Source: Spirometra erinaceieuropaei (lineage: Eukaryota > Platyhelminthes > Cestoda > Diphyllobothriidea > Diphyllobothriidae). Taken from it: DNA of 64,000 nt. The notes beneath the pieces were generated by a model. It made no database searches. It was not told the DNA's origin and saw only the letters and a program-made list of their open reading frames with translations. The translations under genes were made by a program, and so were the position numbers. The stretch covers positions 104,730-168,729 of the forward strand of contig CACRXP010000019.1 in the NCBI GenBank assembly GCA_902702965.1. The letters run 5' to 3'. Each line of letters starts with the position of its first letter. Position 1 is the first letter of the stretch. This document shows, in pieces, positions 34,030-43,870 of this stretch.

Positions 34030-34395
34030 AAAGAAAGTTTGTTAAAACCGAATCGTACCTTTTCTTCGAGCGTAACATTTTACGAAGACATAGTGTGCTG
34101 TCAACTAAGTAAGGGGAATCTGTATGGGTGTTCGCAAAGAAATAAATTAGAGATTTCTAGTGCATCAGGAATAAATTTTAAAAACCCATGCTACTAAAGT
34201 ATTTACTTTTTACGAAATATTGTTTCCACAAGCGGTCGATAAGATGCTTTTTCGAAAGCCGTCATCCTGACATGCCTGCAGTATCTTAACGTTTTACGAA
34301 ATAACGATAATTCTTACGACACTACCAAAGTAATTTTTCGCAATTGGAAGCACACTTCACTATTTCAGTCAACTATTCATGAGGTAGCATTTCTA
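34030..34395. mobile_element. Foldback element, right half only
   Basis: Matches the right portion of 32229-33201: AAACCGAAT...TTCGAGCGTA near 34046, TTTTTCGAAAGCCG.CATCCTGA near 34250 and TTCATGAGGTAGC near 34375. Strongly decayed; the left arm is not found. Confidence 0.5.
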
Positions 34396-34442
34396 TTTTA
34401 GTCAATGATTATAAGTGACCCGCGCAGCATCTGATTTACTCC

Positions 34443-34468
34443 CTTCTTCTTCTTCTTCTTCTTCTTCT
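34443..34468. repeat. (CTT)n microsatellite
   Basis: About eight uninterrupted CTT units. Confidence 0.9.
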
Positions 34469-35364
34469 ACTTCTCCACCTGAGACGGTGTCACTACTAAG
34501 CTAGGGATACCGGAGGCAAGGTAGAGAACGCAGGTGGCTGTTATGGTGTAGATACGCACTTAGTCGTACCAACACACTCCCTAGGATTTTGCACGCAGAA
34601 GCAGAAGAAGGGGCCGAGGCTTGGCTTTTAATAGAGCCATTCAATGCACAGTTGATTGCCAAGCCTCTCGCGATTGTCATGTAAGTACGCCTTGAGGGTA
34701 CGGTTGGTCCGCGTGGATTGCCTTACTAATTAATATTCGGAATCATCTTTCTCATCGCTGTTACGTGTTCGACCGTACGCGACAGGAGTAATCTCCAAGT
34801 ATTGCGGACCAGTATTGCCTTGCACCAGACGCGATAAATGCGTCCAGATAACCCCAACAGTCAAAGCGAGTCGCTTAGCACCGTTACTCCACGTCTGACT
34901 GCTCTCTCTCTCTGCGATGTATAAGACCTCAGTTTAAAGTGGCCTGGGGAAGTGGTTGATGGTTTCTCTGATGCTCTCAACATACGGGAGTGCTCAGCGT
35001 TATTTGGCTTACGCTTCGGTCAGTATCTCTTGTCAAACTTGCAAGTGCAATATGACGAAGTGGTTTAGGTAACCTTTTTACTTGAGTACCTCTCGAAAGC
35101 ATTACAATTCAGTGCACGCCAATAAAGATAAGTGAGTGAGCGCAGTTGATCTTAACGATTGTAGCTGGTAAATACCGCAACCGTCAGTTACTTGGTAGTG
35201 TCTCTGGTATTATTTTCAATTTTGAAACTTCAGTCAGTCAGTGTATTTGAGGGAAATACGCTTACGCCTTTGAACTCCCTATTTGTACATAAAAAATCGA
35301 TAAATTAGCAGAATGTGAATAAATTACAGCAGTAAGTGTATGCACGCATTGATTCACATATGAC
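34469..35364. other. No gene; one long-loop perfect hairpin
   Basis: GAGGCTTGGC (34616-34625) and GCCAAGCCTC (34658-34667) are perfect reverse complements. The sequence is more GC-rich and even in composition than its neighbours and may hold an unrecognised repeat. No open frame is supported. Confidence 0.45.
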
Positions 35365-36755
35365 ACTGGTCTCATGGCGACAAAGTCACATAGTCCGCTT
35401 GATGCTGTAGCATATGTCTGTCAAGTCAACATTTAAATGTCGCCACAGATTGAGACATGACAACCGTCTCGGGCAGATTATTTCACGGTTCCACGACACG
35501 GTTGAAGAAGAAATATTTTCTCACATTCAATCTACTTTGGGGCCCACGTAAATTGAAGGGATGTCCCCGGAGGTCAGTTGTTGTGGCGAGTTGGAAAAAG
35601 TCATCGCACCGAAGGGCGCAGTCCAAGCCACGCACGATACGGAAAAGTTGCATCAAGTCTCCGCGCAACTGCCTATAACTTAGAGGATAGAGATTAAGGT
35701 TAGTTAAACGGATCTCGTATGGCAGTGCACTTTGACCTCTTACTAATTTTGTGGCTCGCCTCTGCACCCTTTCGAGCAGATTGTAGTCCGGATGTGTCCA
35801 TGGTCTCCAGGCCTGAATTGCATATTCGAGGTGCGGCCTTACAGACGTGCGGAAGACTTTGGAGAAGCAGTCTTCATCGAAAACCGCGAATTCCCGCTTG
35901 ATGGCATATAGTATTGAAGTTGCGACCTTGGCCGCCTTACAACATTGCGTAGAAGGCTTAAGGCTGTCTGCAACCCAGACTCCGAGATCTTTCTGCGTTT
36001 CTGCTTCTCGAAGTGTTATTCCGTTCAGATGGTATTGCCGCGTACTAGGGGTCTGATTTCCGAGGCGCAGTATGGTACATTTGGTCAAATTGAAGAACAA
36101 GAGCCATCTGCGTGGCCACTCGTCCAATCGACAAAGATTTTCTTGGAATTTGGTCTCATCGGTAGCATTCTGGATAACTTTCCAGATTTTTATGTCATCC
36201 GCAAACATGGCATTATCACAGTCCAGCCCATCTACACAACCATTGATGAACAAGAGAAAGAGGGTTGGTCCGAGCACCGAGCCTTGTGGGACTTTACTCT
36301 CTATGAATGTGCGCCTTGATTGCTGTCTTTATACGCAGACAATTTGGGAACGGCCGACGAGGAAGTTCTCGATCCATTTGAGAAGTTTGTCGCCGATGCC
36401 CATTATTCTCAATTTGTGCAGGAGACGTTGGTGCGGGACATTGTCGAACGCCTTCCGGAAATCAATATAGGCCACCTGCACAGTGTTTTTTGCGTCCAGT
36501 GCTCTTGTCCAACTTTGGATTGTATATAGCAAGTTTGTTACACATGATCTTCCCCTACGGAAACCATATTGTGCATTGGACAAGAGATTGTGACTTTCCA
36601 GATAAGTCATCAACTCCTTTTTGATGATTTTCTCCATCACTTTGCAGCAGATTGATGTCAGACTGACGGGTCTGTAGTTCGTTGCAAGAGCACGACTACC
36701 GCTTTTGTAAAGGGGTGTAAACGCACTTTTTGTATTAGCAACATCCTAGAAATTG
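35365..36755 (-). pseudogene. LINE (non-LTR) reverse transcriptase, 5'-truncated
   Basis: A single minus-strand frame runs from about 36755 to about 35365. In order: FTPLYKSGSRALATNYRPVS, QYGFRRGRSC, VAYIDFRKAFDNVP (motif A), one TAA stop at 36329-36331, VPQGSVLGP (motif B), MFADDIKIW (motif C), KDLGVWV, YAIQAWRPW and RVQRRATKLV. After RVVEP a TGA replaces the expected W of WNNLP; a second TGA follows within SVATFKC.LDRH. The frame is kept throughout and only isolated stops break it. The family resembles CR1/jockey-type LINEs. The endonuclease domain and 5' part are missing, as usual for 5'-truncated insertions. A target-site duplication and 3' tail were not identified. Confidence 0.9.
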
Positions 36756-37309
36756 CCTCTTCACACTTATCGGCACTTAGAGACTATGCCAGACTTTTGT
36801 CCGATGTCAAAAATGGCCCTACGTCTTCTGTGCAAATAGACGGTTTAGAGGACTAGTAGTCCACTAATTCGATTAACCAGATATTTTCACATACCACCAA
36901 ACGGAGGACAAAAATAAGGATGCGTCTAAAAAGCTGGTCCCCATTTCCGTGAGAACTCAGTCAACAGAACACGCAAAGTGACTGGATGAAGGACTTTTAT
37001 TGGTCGCTGAATGTGTTTCTTCAGTTCAACAGCCTTTGAAAAACAATCCCGTATGTTTGGCGACACTGAAGCAAATATCAGTTTGTTGACGACTTGGAAA
37101 TTTTTATGGCATTTAAACGGTCTGAGACAAAGCAGCTCTCATAAAGTTAGGTCAAACAGAGCTATTGGCTGATTCTATTATATTATCGAAGGTTTCAAGA
37201 TTTTATGTCAAATTTTGTTATATTCTTTTGGTGAGGGATTTTTGGAGGCATTTTGAGAGAAACACTAACAACATAGATTGAACCAATGTTTTTCCGGAAT
37301 AAATTTGAA
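36756..37309. other. No recognisable feature
   Basis: AT-rich spacer between the LINE and the PLE-C terminal segment. Confidence 0.45.
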
Positions 37310-37905
37310 CAAGGCAAAGGCCACAAAGCATGCAGAATTTACTGACGTCATAAATTTAAAGACCTCTCATTCAGCTGCACACGGTATTGCATAGTTATAT
37401 GACAGGCAAACCGTTCAATCAACGATCGACCTAGACAGATAAAACGTGATAGGTAACCTGAAACATGGGTCTAGTATGCGGGTGCATATGGCGAGAGGGG
37501 GAGGGGGAGACAAGTCATCCAAGTATGAGAGAACTTGTGCGGCGTGATTTAGAGTGCAACGTGCGGGGAGCATTCAGTCATGTCGGGGAGAGGAGGGCGG
37601 GTGGGGGCGAAATGAGAGGGCGTACATGGGAACAGGGTTTCGTCCATAATGGATCCTTACCATAGCAATGCCAGGTTTATCCCGTAATCCAGCTGCTTAC
37701 AGAGTTATGACTTCCTCCTCCGTATTGCACCGACCTCTGCAAAGCGCACGAGACGCCCGGTTGTCGCCCAAAACAGGACCTTGAATGCAACAATTGGGTC
37801 CAACGTATGGCCTGTGTCCAATAGGTGCTTTGTGATTGAGCTCCTGGGTACCTTACTAACAAAATAAACAAACACGATTCCCATCTGCCCCCCGCGGAAT
37901 AAGCA
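37310..37905 (-). mobile_element. PLE-C copy 2: 3' end
   Basis: Minus-sense. Coding tail from about 37870: ITKHLLDTGHTLDP, VAFKVLFWATTGRLVRFAE, VGAIRRRKS, one stop, then LCKQLDYGINLALLW and the natural stop near 37660. It matches the PLE-C end at 30190-30370 and, closely, 63883-64000. The 3' UTR contains G-rich runs (37495-37520). The terminal segment 37310-37440 matches 63748-63885, which is inverted relative to its coding part there. Confidence 0.75.
37332..37378 (-). ncRNA. Hammerhead-like motif in PLE-C terminus
   Basis: Minus strand: GCAG, CTGAATGA (one base longer than CUGANGA), GAGGTCTTT, AAATTTATGACGTCAGTAAATT and CTGC. Stem I GCAG/CTGC pairs over 4 bp and stem III would be a long palindrome around GACGTC. 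GAAA is lost in this copy. This is a hammerhead relic at best. Confidence 0.4.
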
Positions 37906-38464
37906 ATGAAGTTCAAAATCTCAGGTGTTCCTGACGAACCACCCAAAGTAAGGGCACACAGGGAGCCATAGACTAAGCAGCGACATTATCAGCATGATGA
38001 AGGTAGGGTTACTATTCGGCTTCATGGGAGCTACCAAAGCAATATATTGACGGAAACTATACAGTTTGTCTCGCGATACATAGAAAGAATTAACTTTTTC
38101 AAGTTACTTGGCAATGAATTATGATAAATCAACTTTGTGAGCAGTTGAGCCTCTGTTTGGCACTAGCAAGGAAACAAGAAGGAACTGCGGGCACGCCAAT
38201 AAATAGTTAAGTCCGAAAATGCGCCGGAGCTGAATGGTTGTCTGAATTAATGGATATATATATCCAGGTGGCGAGGCACTGATGAACTTCGGTTCGATGA
38301 AGTGCTTATGACCCATCTGGTAGACCCCAGTGATGGACCAGCTGCGTCAGTGTGTCTGAGCGCATGTTCGTGTTTCCGGTACCAGCTGGTGGTCTGGGTT
38401 ATGATTAGCTGAATGAAGGCAAACAAGCCCGAAACACTGTTGTATCAATCTACCCTCCCCTCTG
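37906..38464. other. No recognisable feature
   Basis: Unremarkable spacer. It ends at a TA microsatellite (38466-38484). Confidence 0.45.
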
Positions 38465-38465
38465 A

Positions 38466-38484
38466 TATATATATATATATATAT
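38466..38484. repeat. (TA)n microsatellite
   Basis: About nine TA units directly bordering the left edge of the inverted tRNA-derived composite. Confidence 0.9.
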
Positions 38485-38755
38485 AAATGTAGAATAGCAT
38501 TACCGACAAAGACAAGGAAGACTGGAATTGCCATTTCTGGCTTATTAGCCGTCGTCAGCCGGCCATACTCAAGTCCGAAGTGTGGAACACCCGAGCCTCG
38601 AACTCGCGACTTGTTGGTTTAGAAGTCCACGCCTCTACCCACCGGGCCACGAGCCCGTTGCCCTGTCGGTTTTCGATCAGGAATATACAATGTAAAGGGG
38701 CGCTAACTCGTTCCGTTGTGCCTTAAGGGCTCTCTCTCGAGCCCGAAGTGTGGAA
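38485..38755 (-). mobile_element. tRNA-Arg-derived element, left arm of inverted pair
   Basis: Minus-sense, read from 38755 down: the end of a tRNA-like part fused at a shared GGGC to a shortened 5' leader, the tRNA-like part (A-box-like GGCCCGGTGGGTAG, B-box-like GAGTTCGAGGCTC), then the hammerhead module, ending against (TA)n. Confidence 0.75.
38520..38564 (-). ncRNA. Hammerhead motif, partly decayed
   Basis: Core CTGACGA and stem II GGCT-AATA-AGCC are intact. Stem III reads ATGGCAAT, breaking the palindrome. Stem I has one new mismatch (GGCCGG against CCAGTC). Probably weak or inactive. Confidence 0.6.
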
Positions 38756-38990
38756 CCAACAGGTCGCGAGTTCGAGGCTCGGGTGTTCCACACTTCGGGC
38801 TTGAGTATGGCTGGCTGACGACGGCTAATAAGCCAGAAATGGCCATTCCAGTCCCCCTTGTCTTTGTCGGTAATGCTATTCTGCTTATGTATCATGCGCC
38901 GCTGTGCGGCTGCTGGTTGGGCTCGAGAGAGAGCCCTTAAGGCACAACGGAACGAGTGAATTCCGTACGAACGATCGGTGAGCGCCCATT
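38756..38990 (+). mobile_element. tRNA-Arg-derived element, right arm of inverted pair
   Basis: Plus-sense order: 3' half of the tRNA-like part, hammerhead module, then the 5' leader (CATGCGCCGCTGTGCGGCTG region, 38893-38912) ending at GAGCGCCC against a second (TA)n. The junction of the module end to the leader start (GCTATTCTGCTTATGTATC) is the same joint seen at 28633-28959, as expected from a circular or tandem template. Confidence 0.75.
38809..38853 (+). ncRNA. Minimal type I hammerhead ribozyme motif, intact core
   Basis: Stem I GGCTGG (38809-38814) with CCAGTC (38848-38853); CTGACGA 38815-38821; stem II GGCT/AGCC (38823-38826 with 38831-38834); GAA 38836-38838; palindromic stem III ATGGCCAT (38839-38846); cleavage expected after T38847. 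Sequence is identical to 28888-28932 across the core. Confidence 0.7.
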
Positions 38991-39014
38991 AATATATATA
39001 TATATATATATATA
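38991..39014. repeat. (TA)n microsatellite
   Basis: About eleven TA units bordering the right edge of the inverted composite. Confidence 0.9.
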
Positions 39015-40079
39015 TGTATACGCTGACAATTATCGACTTACCTTACTCTATTCCATGCCTTTTAAACCGCTACTAGGTCCTAACGAGCAATCATTAATAC
39101 AAGACTAATCAACTGGGGATCTACGAAACATTTGCCCGCATTCTGTTGCGATTTCCTCTACCAAACTTTGACTTACGAACGCAAGGGTGGCGGAAGCTCT
39201 CTTGCATAGGTTTATGCCATAGTTGGCATTTAATTTGTACTTTGATTGAATAGAGTTCATGCCGTTGTGTTGCAACCGACTTCCAAAGTTAGCCGATAAA
39301 AGCAACTCCTAATACTACCTTAAGCTACAGGACATTCAGCACCAATTATCTTCACCTAGATCCAGGATTTAACTCAGTATACTATGAAGCGTTTAATGTT
39401 TACTCTAATTCAGTTAGAAATAACTTCACCTGAAATTGTCTTGTTTTTCTGAATGCTAGCAAAATCGTATGACTTGCGCGGCATCCAACCCCGCTTAGCG
39501 GGCTAGACATTTCAGTTCGAGATGTTTAGTTTGATTAGGAACAATCAAGGAATTCTACTGGCTGAGTCATCCTGCCATGGGTACACATAGAATCTGGTCC
39601 CGAACTAAAATATTTCTTGAACTAAAACGACAGAAACAATTTACTCTGTTGATGAGAATCCCATGTGGATATAGCTGGCTGAGGTACAAGGGTAAAGCTG
39701 ACTCTCTGAGCTTACTGCGCAGTCTTAAAAATATAATGAATACACAAATTGCATAAACTCCATGCCAAAACAGAACTATCATTACGCTCAGGTAAGAGAG
39801 AACAATGCATTTTCACAATTTCAGCCGCGGTCTGTTTGTTAAAAAAGTGCAGGTTTCTTTCTCATATTAACTAATTGACAATCGTTCTCCTCCACCCAGA
39901 CGAAATCTCCACAAAAGGGCAGAAATTACCTCTTTGCAATTGGGTAATTCAAGTGGAAGGGAGTCGATGGAAATACAAGATTTTTTATTGTGTTCGCAAA
40001 AATATCATATAAGAACCTCCACGAAAACCGATTTGCACACTTTTTCAAGGATAAAATTTGAAAAAGACGTCAATTTCTG
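39015..40079. other. No recognisable feature
   Basis: Short open frames on the minus strand (39105-39305, 39567-39782) without motifs. Confidence 0.45.
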
Positions 40080-40803
40080 CCACAGGATTTAAAAAGTACA
40101 TTTTGTGCACGTTTTATAAGATTATGTTTTTACCGTGTAATGCATATTTATATTTTACTCATTTGGTGGACCATTACGTCGTCCTTAAATTTTATACTTG
40201 AAGGAAGTGCATAGTTAAGTTTTCAATGAGTTTCGCATTAAGAGATGTCTAAGAGCGTAAAGTGCCAATTGACAAAGCCCCGTGCCTTTAAATTTTCTAA
40301 CGTTGCTTGTAAAATTTGCAATTTGGTTCAAAACCACTGCCAAATTTTATCAACCTCTATGGCTTTCTGTTATTACTGTAGAAAAATGTATGGTTTCCAT
40401 ACACGCAAAATATGCACTTTGTAGTTAGAAAACCATGAACACATGTGCAGTGGCAGTTCTTGTTAAAACTTAGTCAAGAATTAAGGGAGATTTCAAAAAA
40501 CTAGACTATGCCCTTACTTCAAGTATACAATATGAAAGATGCATAAGTTCCTACGAACAGAGTGTAACGATAAATTTTTAAATATATGTTTTCTATGCGA
40601 AATACCTTTAATTTATAAGAGCATAGAAAATCTCTGTGAAAAATGTGCGTTACCATAGTAGTCAGTTTTACAGAACGTGGTTTTTGCAGGCATCTGAAAA
40701 TAAGTTCATATAAAATCCGGCATCCTTCAGTAACTGAATTATTATCGGATTATTTCGTGCGTTTTTTAATGTGGCAAACCTGATAAGTGAGCATATCTAC
40801 TGT
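40080..40803. mobile_element. Foldback element, decayed partial copy
   Basis: Aligns with the inner left and whole right portion of the full copies: CGGTGGACTATCGCGTCG-like block at 40165, a central block with CAAACTA..AGCCGT-like remnants, AAATCCGGCATCCTTCAGTAACTG near 40715 (in pieces) and an end near 40803 (CTACTGTA). The left terminal arm was not identified. Confidence 0.5.
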
Positions 40804-42369
40804 ATAATTCAGCCTACAATGATTGCAAGTGTTCGTTCTTTACATGAGAAGGGAAACAATATGCTGACATTTGACGGCTTTCATATCCTTTCGATCATAG
40901 GAGCCAACGAATAAAGTAATGACTATGCCTCATCTATGAAGAATCTTCAAAAGCGACAAAAATTTATCAATAAGTCGATACTTTTCAAGTCAGAGGTTAA
41001 TGCAGAAAATATTTTTTAGGGCTATCTAGGGCAAAGTATAATCAATTATCTCATCCTCGAAAACAATTTTTGAAAAAAATTGCATATTCTCTTTCCCAAG
41101 CGCGCTAGCTTGTTTTTTCCAAACACAGCATGAACAGGCAATATCTAAAACTTAGGAGTAATTCCGATTACCTCATCTTCTAAAAGCCTACGTTGTCTAA
41201 ATGGCAAACCATTTCATACGTCGCTTTATTGTTCAGCCAAAAAACACCAGATGTTTGCTGAACACAAATCATATTTAAAGTTGTTTACTTAGACTGAACA
41301 TCCTCTGGGCAGCGTTAGCTTCGTGAATGAGGAGGCAGCTGCCGAAATAAAATATGCTGTCGTGTTTGGCAACCAAATCCAATCGACAAAAAAGCTATAT
41401 CCACCTGAATGTAACAGGAAAACTATCTGTCGCTTATGAGAGGCTACAAGTGAAAATACGTCAAGCAGAAACGGTAAAGAAAGGAAGGCATACCTGCTGT
41501 ATGTTACATACTGGTCATTACCCTTTTGAGAACTTGCACTTTTTATTTTCCTAAATGAACATGCATATAATTTCCATCGACCAGATAAAACCAGCAAAGC
41601 AATTGTCAAGATACTAATAACTAACCTTTTCTGCAACTCCTTATACAGGCCTCGTTTAATCAACTGGTATTACATTGTGTCGGGGTTTAATTTAATAATT
41701 TTGAATGATTTTAAATTGTTTGTCAGCAATCCGGTGGAAAAGTAAACGACACACGTTGCAAGCATTTCCACTCAGAATTGTCAACGATGCCGAGAGAGTT
41801 GTTGTTCGATATTGAGTATAGGTGGCTAACACTGCTTCTATGTGTTCCGCGATGGACCGGAAGCCGTTCGGATGTTTTTTGGGTAGCATGGGTGCAAAAT
41901 GCTGGCAATGGACAGATAAGGATTGGTATCCACTTAAAACAGAATGTGGCATAGCCGTTAGTTGCAAACACATTTGTCGAAAGGATCGCTGATCAGCCGT
42001 CTGGAGATCAACATTCTGCTTGCCCAGTGAACCGCATGGGTCTGACAACAAACTTTATGCAAAAACAAAGCACTCAGTTCCTTGACTAGAGCTGACTTTT
42101 TGACCCCAAACGCAGCAGAGCCGAAATTGGTTTGCTTATTAGGCGAGCACGACTAGAGTTTGATTAGACTCCCAGATTACTTTTAAACCTACTCGCACAG
42201 ACCCGTCGCCATTTCTGCATATTTTCTGATGCTTGAAAGACGCTTTTATAAAGCGCTGTTATCAGTCTCTTCCTATATTTACAAGCGGCATAAAAGGTTC
42301 TAAAATTAAATAATATCTTTAGGGGACAAATAGTGATATTTCTTCAAGTACACCCATTAAATTCCGCAA
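40804..42369. other. No recognisable gene or repeat
   Basis: Contains two 120-codon minus-strand frames (41289-41663, 41692-42051). Neither has a recognisable motif, and both overlap other frames. Left uncalled. Confidence 0.4.
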
Positions 42370-42414
42370 TCCATTGATGAAGGAGGCGTGATCGCTGGGA
42401 CAAGTGCTCTACTA

Positions 42415-42455
42415 GCCTGACGTTTCGGATTCCTGATCAAACCCATCATAAGAAA
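42415..42455 (-). ncRNA. Inverted PLE-A hammerhead
   Basis: Minus strand: CTTATGA (one change from CTGATGA), stem II GGGTTT-GATCAG-GAATCC (6 bp with wobbles), GAAAC, GTC and AGGC. Stem III is the palindrome ACGT. The G5 position of the core is mutated. Confidence 0.65.
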
Positions 42456-42500
42456 CAACAGCAGATACGAGCAACTCATGCAGGTAAAAGGCAGGTAAAT

Positions 42501-43640
42501 GGCACACCAATGGGTTCGCCAATGTTGGGTATTGATTGCCGAGGCGGTCCGGCAAAGTTTAGAGTTGCTGGTCTTCGAACACAACAAACCCAAGTTCTGG
42601 ACCTGGTATGTGGATGATACCTTCGTCGTTGTCGACTGGGATCAGCTGCTGACATTCAAGGAACATCAAAATGAGGTCGTCCCAGACGTACAATTTACGA
42701 TGGACGAGGAAGCGAGCAATCAGCTGGCTTTCATGGATGTCCTCGTATGCCGCAAGGATTGTGGTGGACTAAAGACCAAAGAGTTTAGGAAAGCGACAAA
42801 TACGATGCAAGTACTGAACTTCAACAGGAACCACCTAATCATTCACAAACGCAGTTGTGTGAGGACGCTCTATTGGCTTGTCGCAACGCATTGCAGTGAG
42901 CCGGAAGACAAGATTGCTGAACTACAATACCTCCGACGGGTATTCAAAGCCAATGGCTATCCGCGCAAGTTTGTCAACCGGTGCATACGCAAAAGGGACG
43001 AAAGGCCTAACTGTATGGACAGCAAATTTTTCTAGCGCTTTCGTAAGTCAAGAATGTTATGGAAGCTCTCGGCCGCCTTCTTGCAACACTTGGGGTTTGA
43101 GTTGCACACAGACCGGAGGCAACCATCAGGCGTTAGGTAGTTAAACCGAAAGACCCACTGCCACGGCTAAAAACGTCTGGAGACGTTTATCGGATCTTGT
43201 GCAGTTGCAGACAAGGCAACTACGTCGGAGAAACTGGAAGACAGCTCCGAGCGCGAATGGCTGAACACGCTGCAGAGGTGCGAAGAAATAACGCCAGCTC
43301 TAAAGTTGCGGCTCATTCGACGAGATCCGACAACATATTCAAATTCGACAAGACCGAAGTTCTTGCAAGAGGTGAAAACCGCGTGAGCCGGAAGCTGCTT
43401 GAGTCATGGTTTACTGCCCCAAATACATTCACAATTTCAATAATCTTCCCTTTCCTTACTTGATACTGAGACTTCGCCTTGACGGAGTAATTAGCTACGG
43501 GGAAGCGCATGTGTGAACACTTTTCCCAGATGGTCGAGCAATCATCACACCAACATCCAATGCACCTGATGAAGTTGCAGCAATTAACGACGCGAGTGTC
43601 GGTCATCAAACAGTCATCAAAACACGTCCAACAATCCCGG
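42501..43640 (+). pseudogene. PLE-A RT (motifs B-C) and GIY-YIG endonuclease, broken
   Basis: GTPMGSPMLG (motif B) is readable at 42501-42530. A one-base shift then leads into the main frame (42499-43035): IAEAVRQSLELLVFEHNKPKFW, YVDD (motif C), FTMDEEASNQLAFMDVLVCRKDCGG, HKRSCVRTLYW and IAELQYLRRVFKANGYP. After a break near 43035 the GIY-YIG part continues at 43197-43463 with CSCRQGNYVGETGRQLRARMAEH and LARGENRVSRKLLESWFT. The tail is in yet another frame. A tandem CAGGTAAA duplication sits at the truncation point (42481-42499). Confidence 0.9.
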
Positions 43641-43743
43641 ATGAATGGGGGAGCCGTGAATATTCATAGGTATGCGGTAGCATGGCGACCGCATCCCATC
43701 AATACTGTATCCCCTGGTGCATGAACCACCCGTATCTGCTTTC

Positions 43744-43785
43744 GTCTCTGATGAGGGTTCAAACAAGAATGCGAAACGTCAAGTG
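43744..43785 (+). ncRNA. PLE-A hammerhead, intact core
   Basis: Plus strand: GTCT (43744-43747), CTGATGA (43748-43754), stem II GGGTTC/GAATGC with one mismatch, GAAAC (43773-43777), cleavage triplet GTC ending at 43780, palindromic stem III ACGT. The 3' side of stem I (AAGT) pairs poorly with GTCT. Core bases are canonical, but stem I is weak. Confidence 0.65.
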
Positions 43786-43870
43786 AATAAGCCCTTGTCC
43801 CACCGATCCTGTCTCCTTCTTTACGATCGCTTCCTGGGACTCGTCTCTTTGCTTCTGTTAACACTGAGCA

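Larger units (their letters stand above)
42370..43870 (+). mobile_element. PLE-A copy 6: 5'-truncated with inverted terminus
   Basis: 42370-42480 is the PLE-A 3' UTR segment with hammerhead in reverse orientation. Plus-sense coding sequence begins directly after it, just before RT motif B, and runs to about 43640. A UTR follows, then a hammerhead at 43744-43785 and the PLE-A terminus near 43860. The inner edge of the inverted segment falls at GTGCATGAACC-type sequence, about 25 bases past the TATA-like position in the UTR, where a transcript could begin. Confidence 0.85.

Noticed and set aside
34443..34468. CTT repeats as a CRISPR or regulatory array
   Set aside because: A simple trinucleotide microsatellite without spacers.
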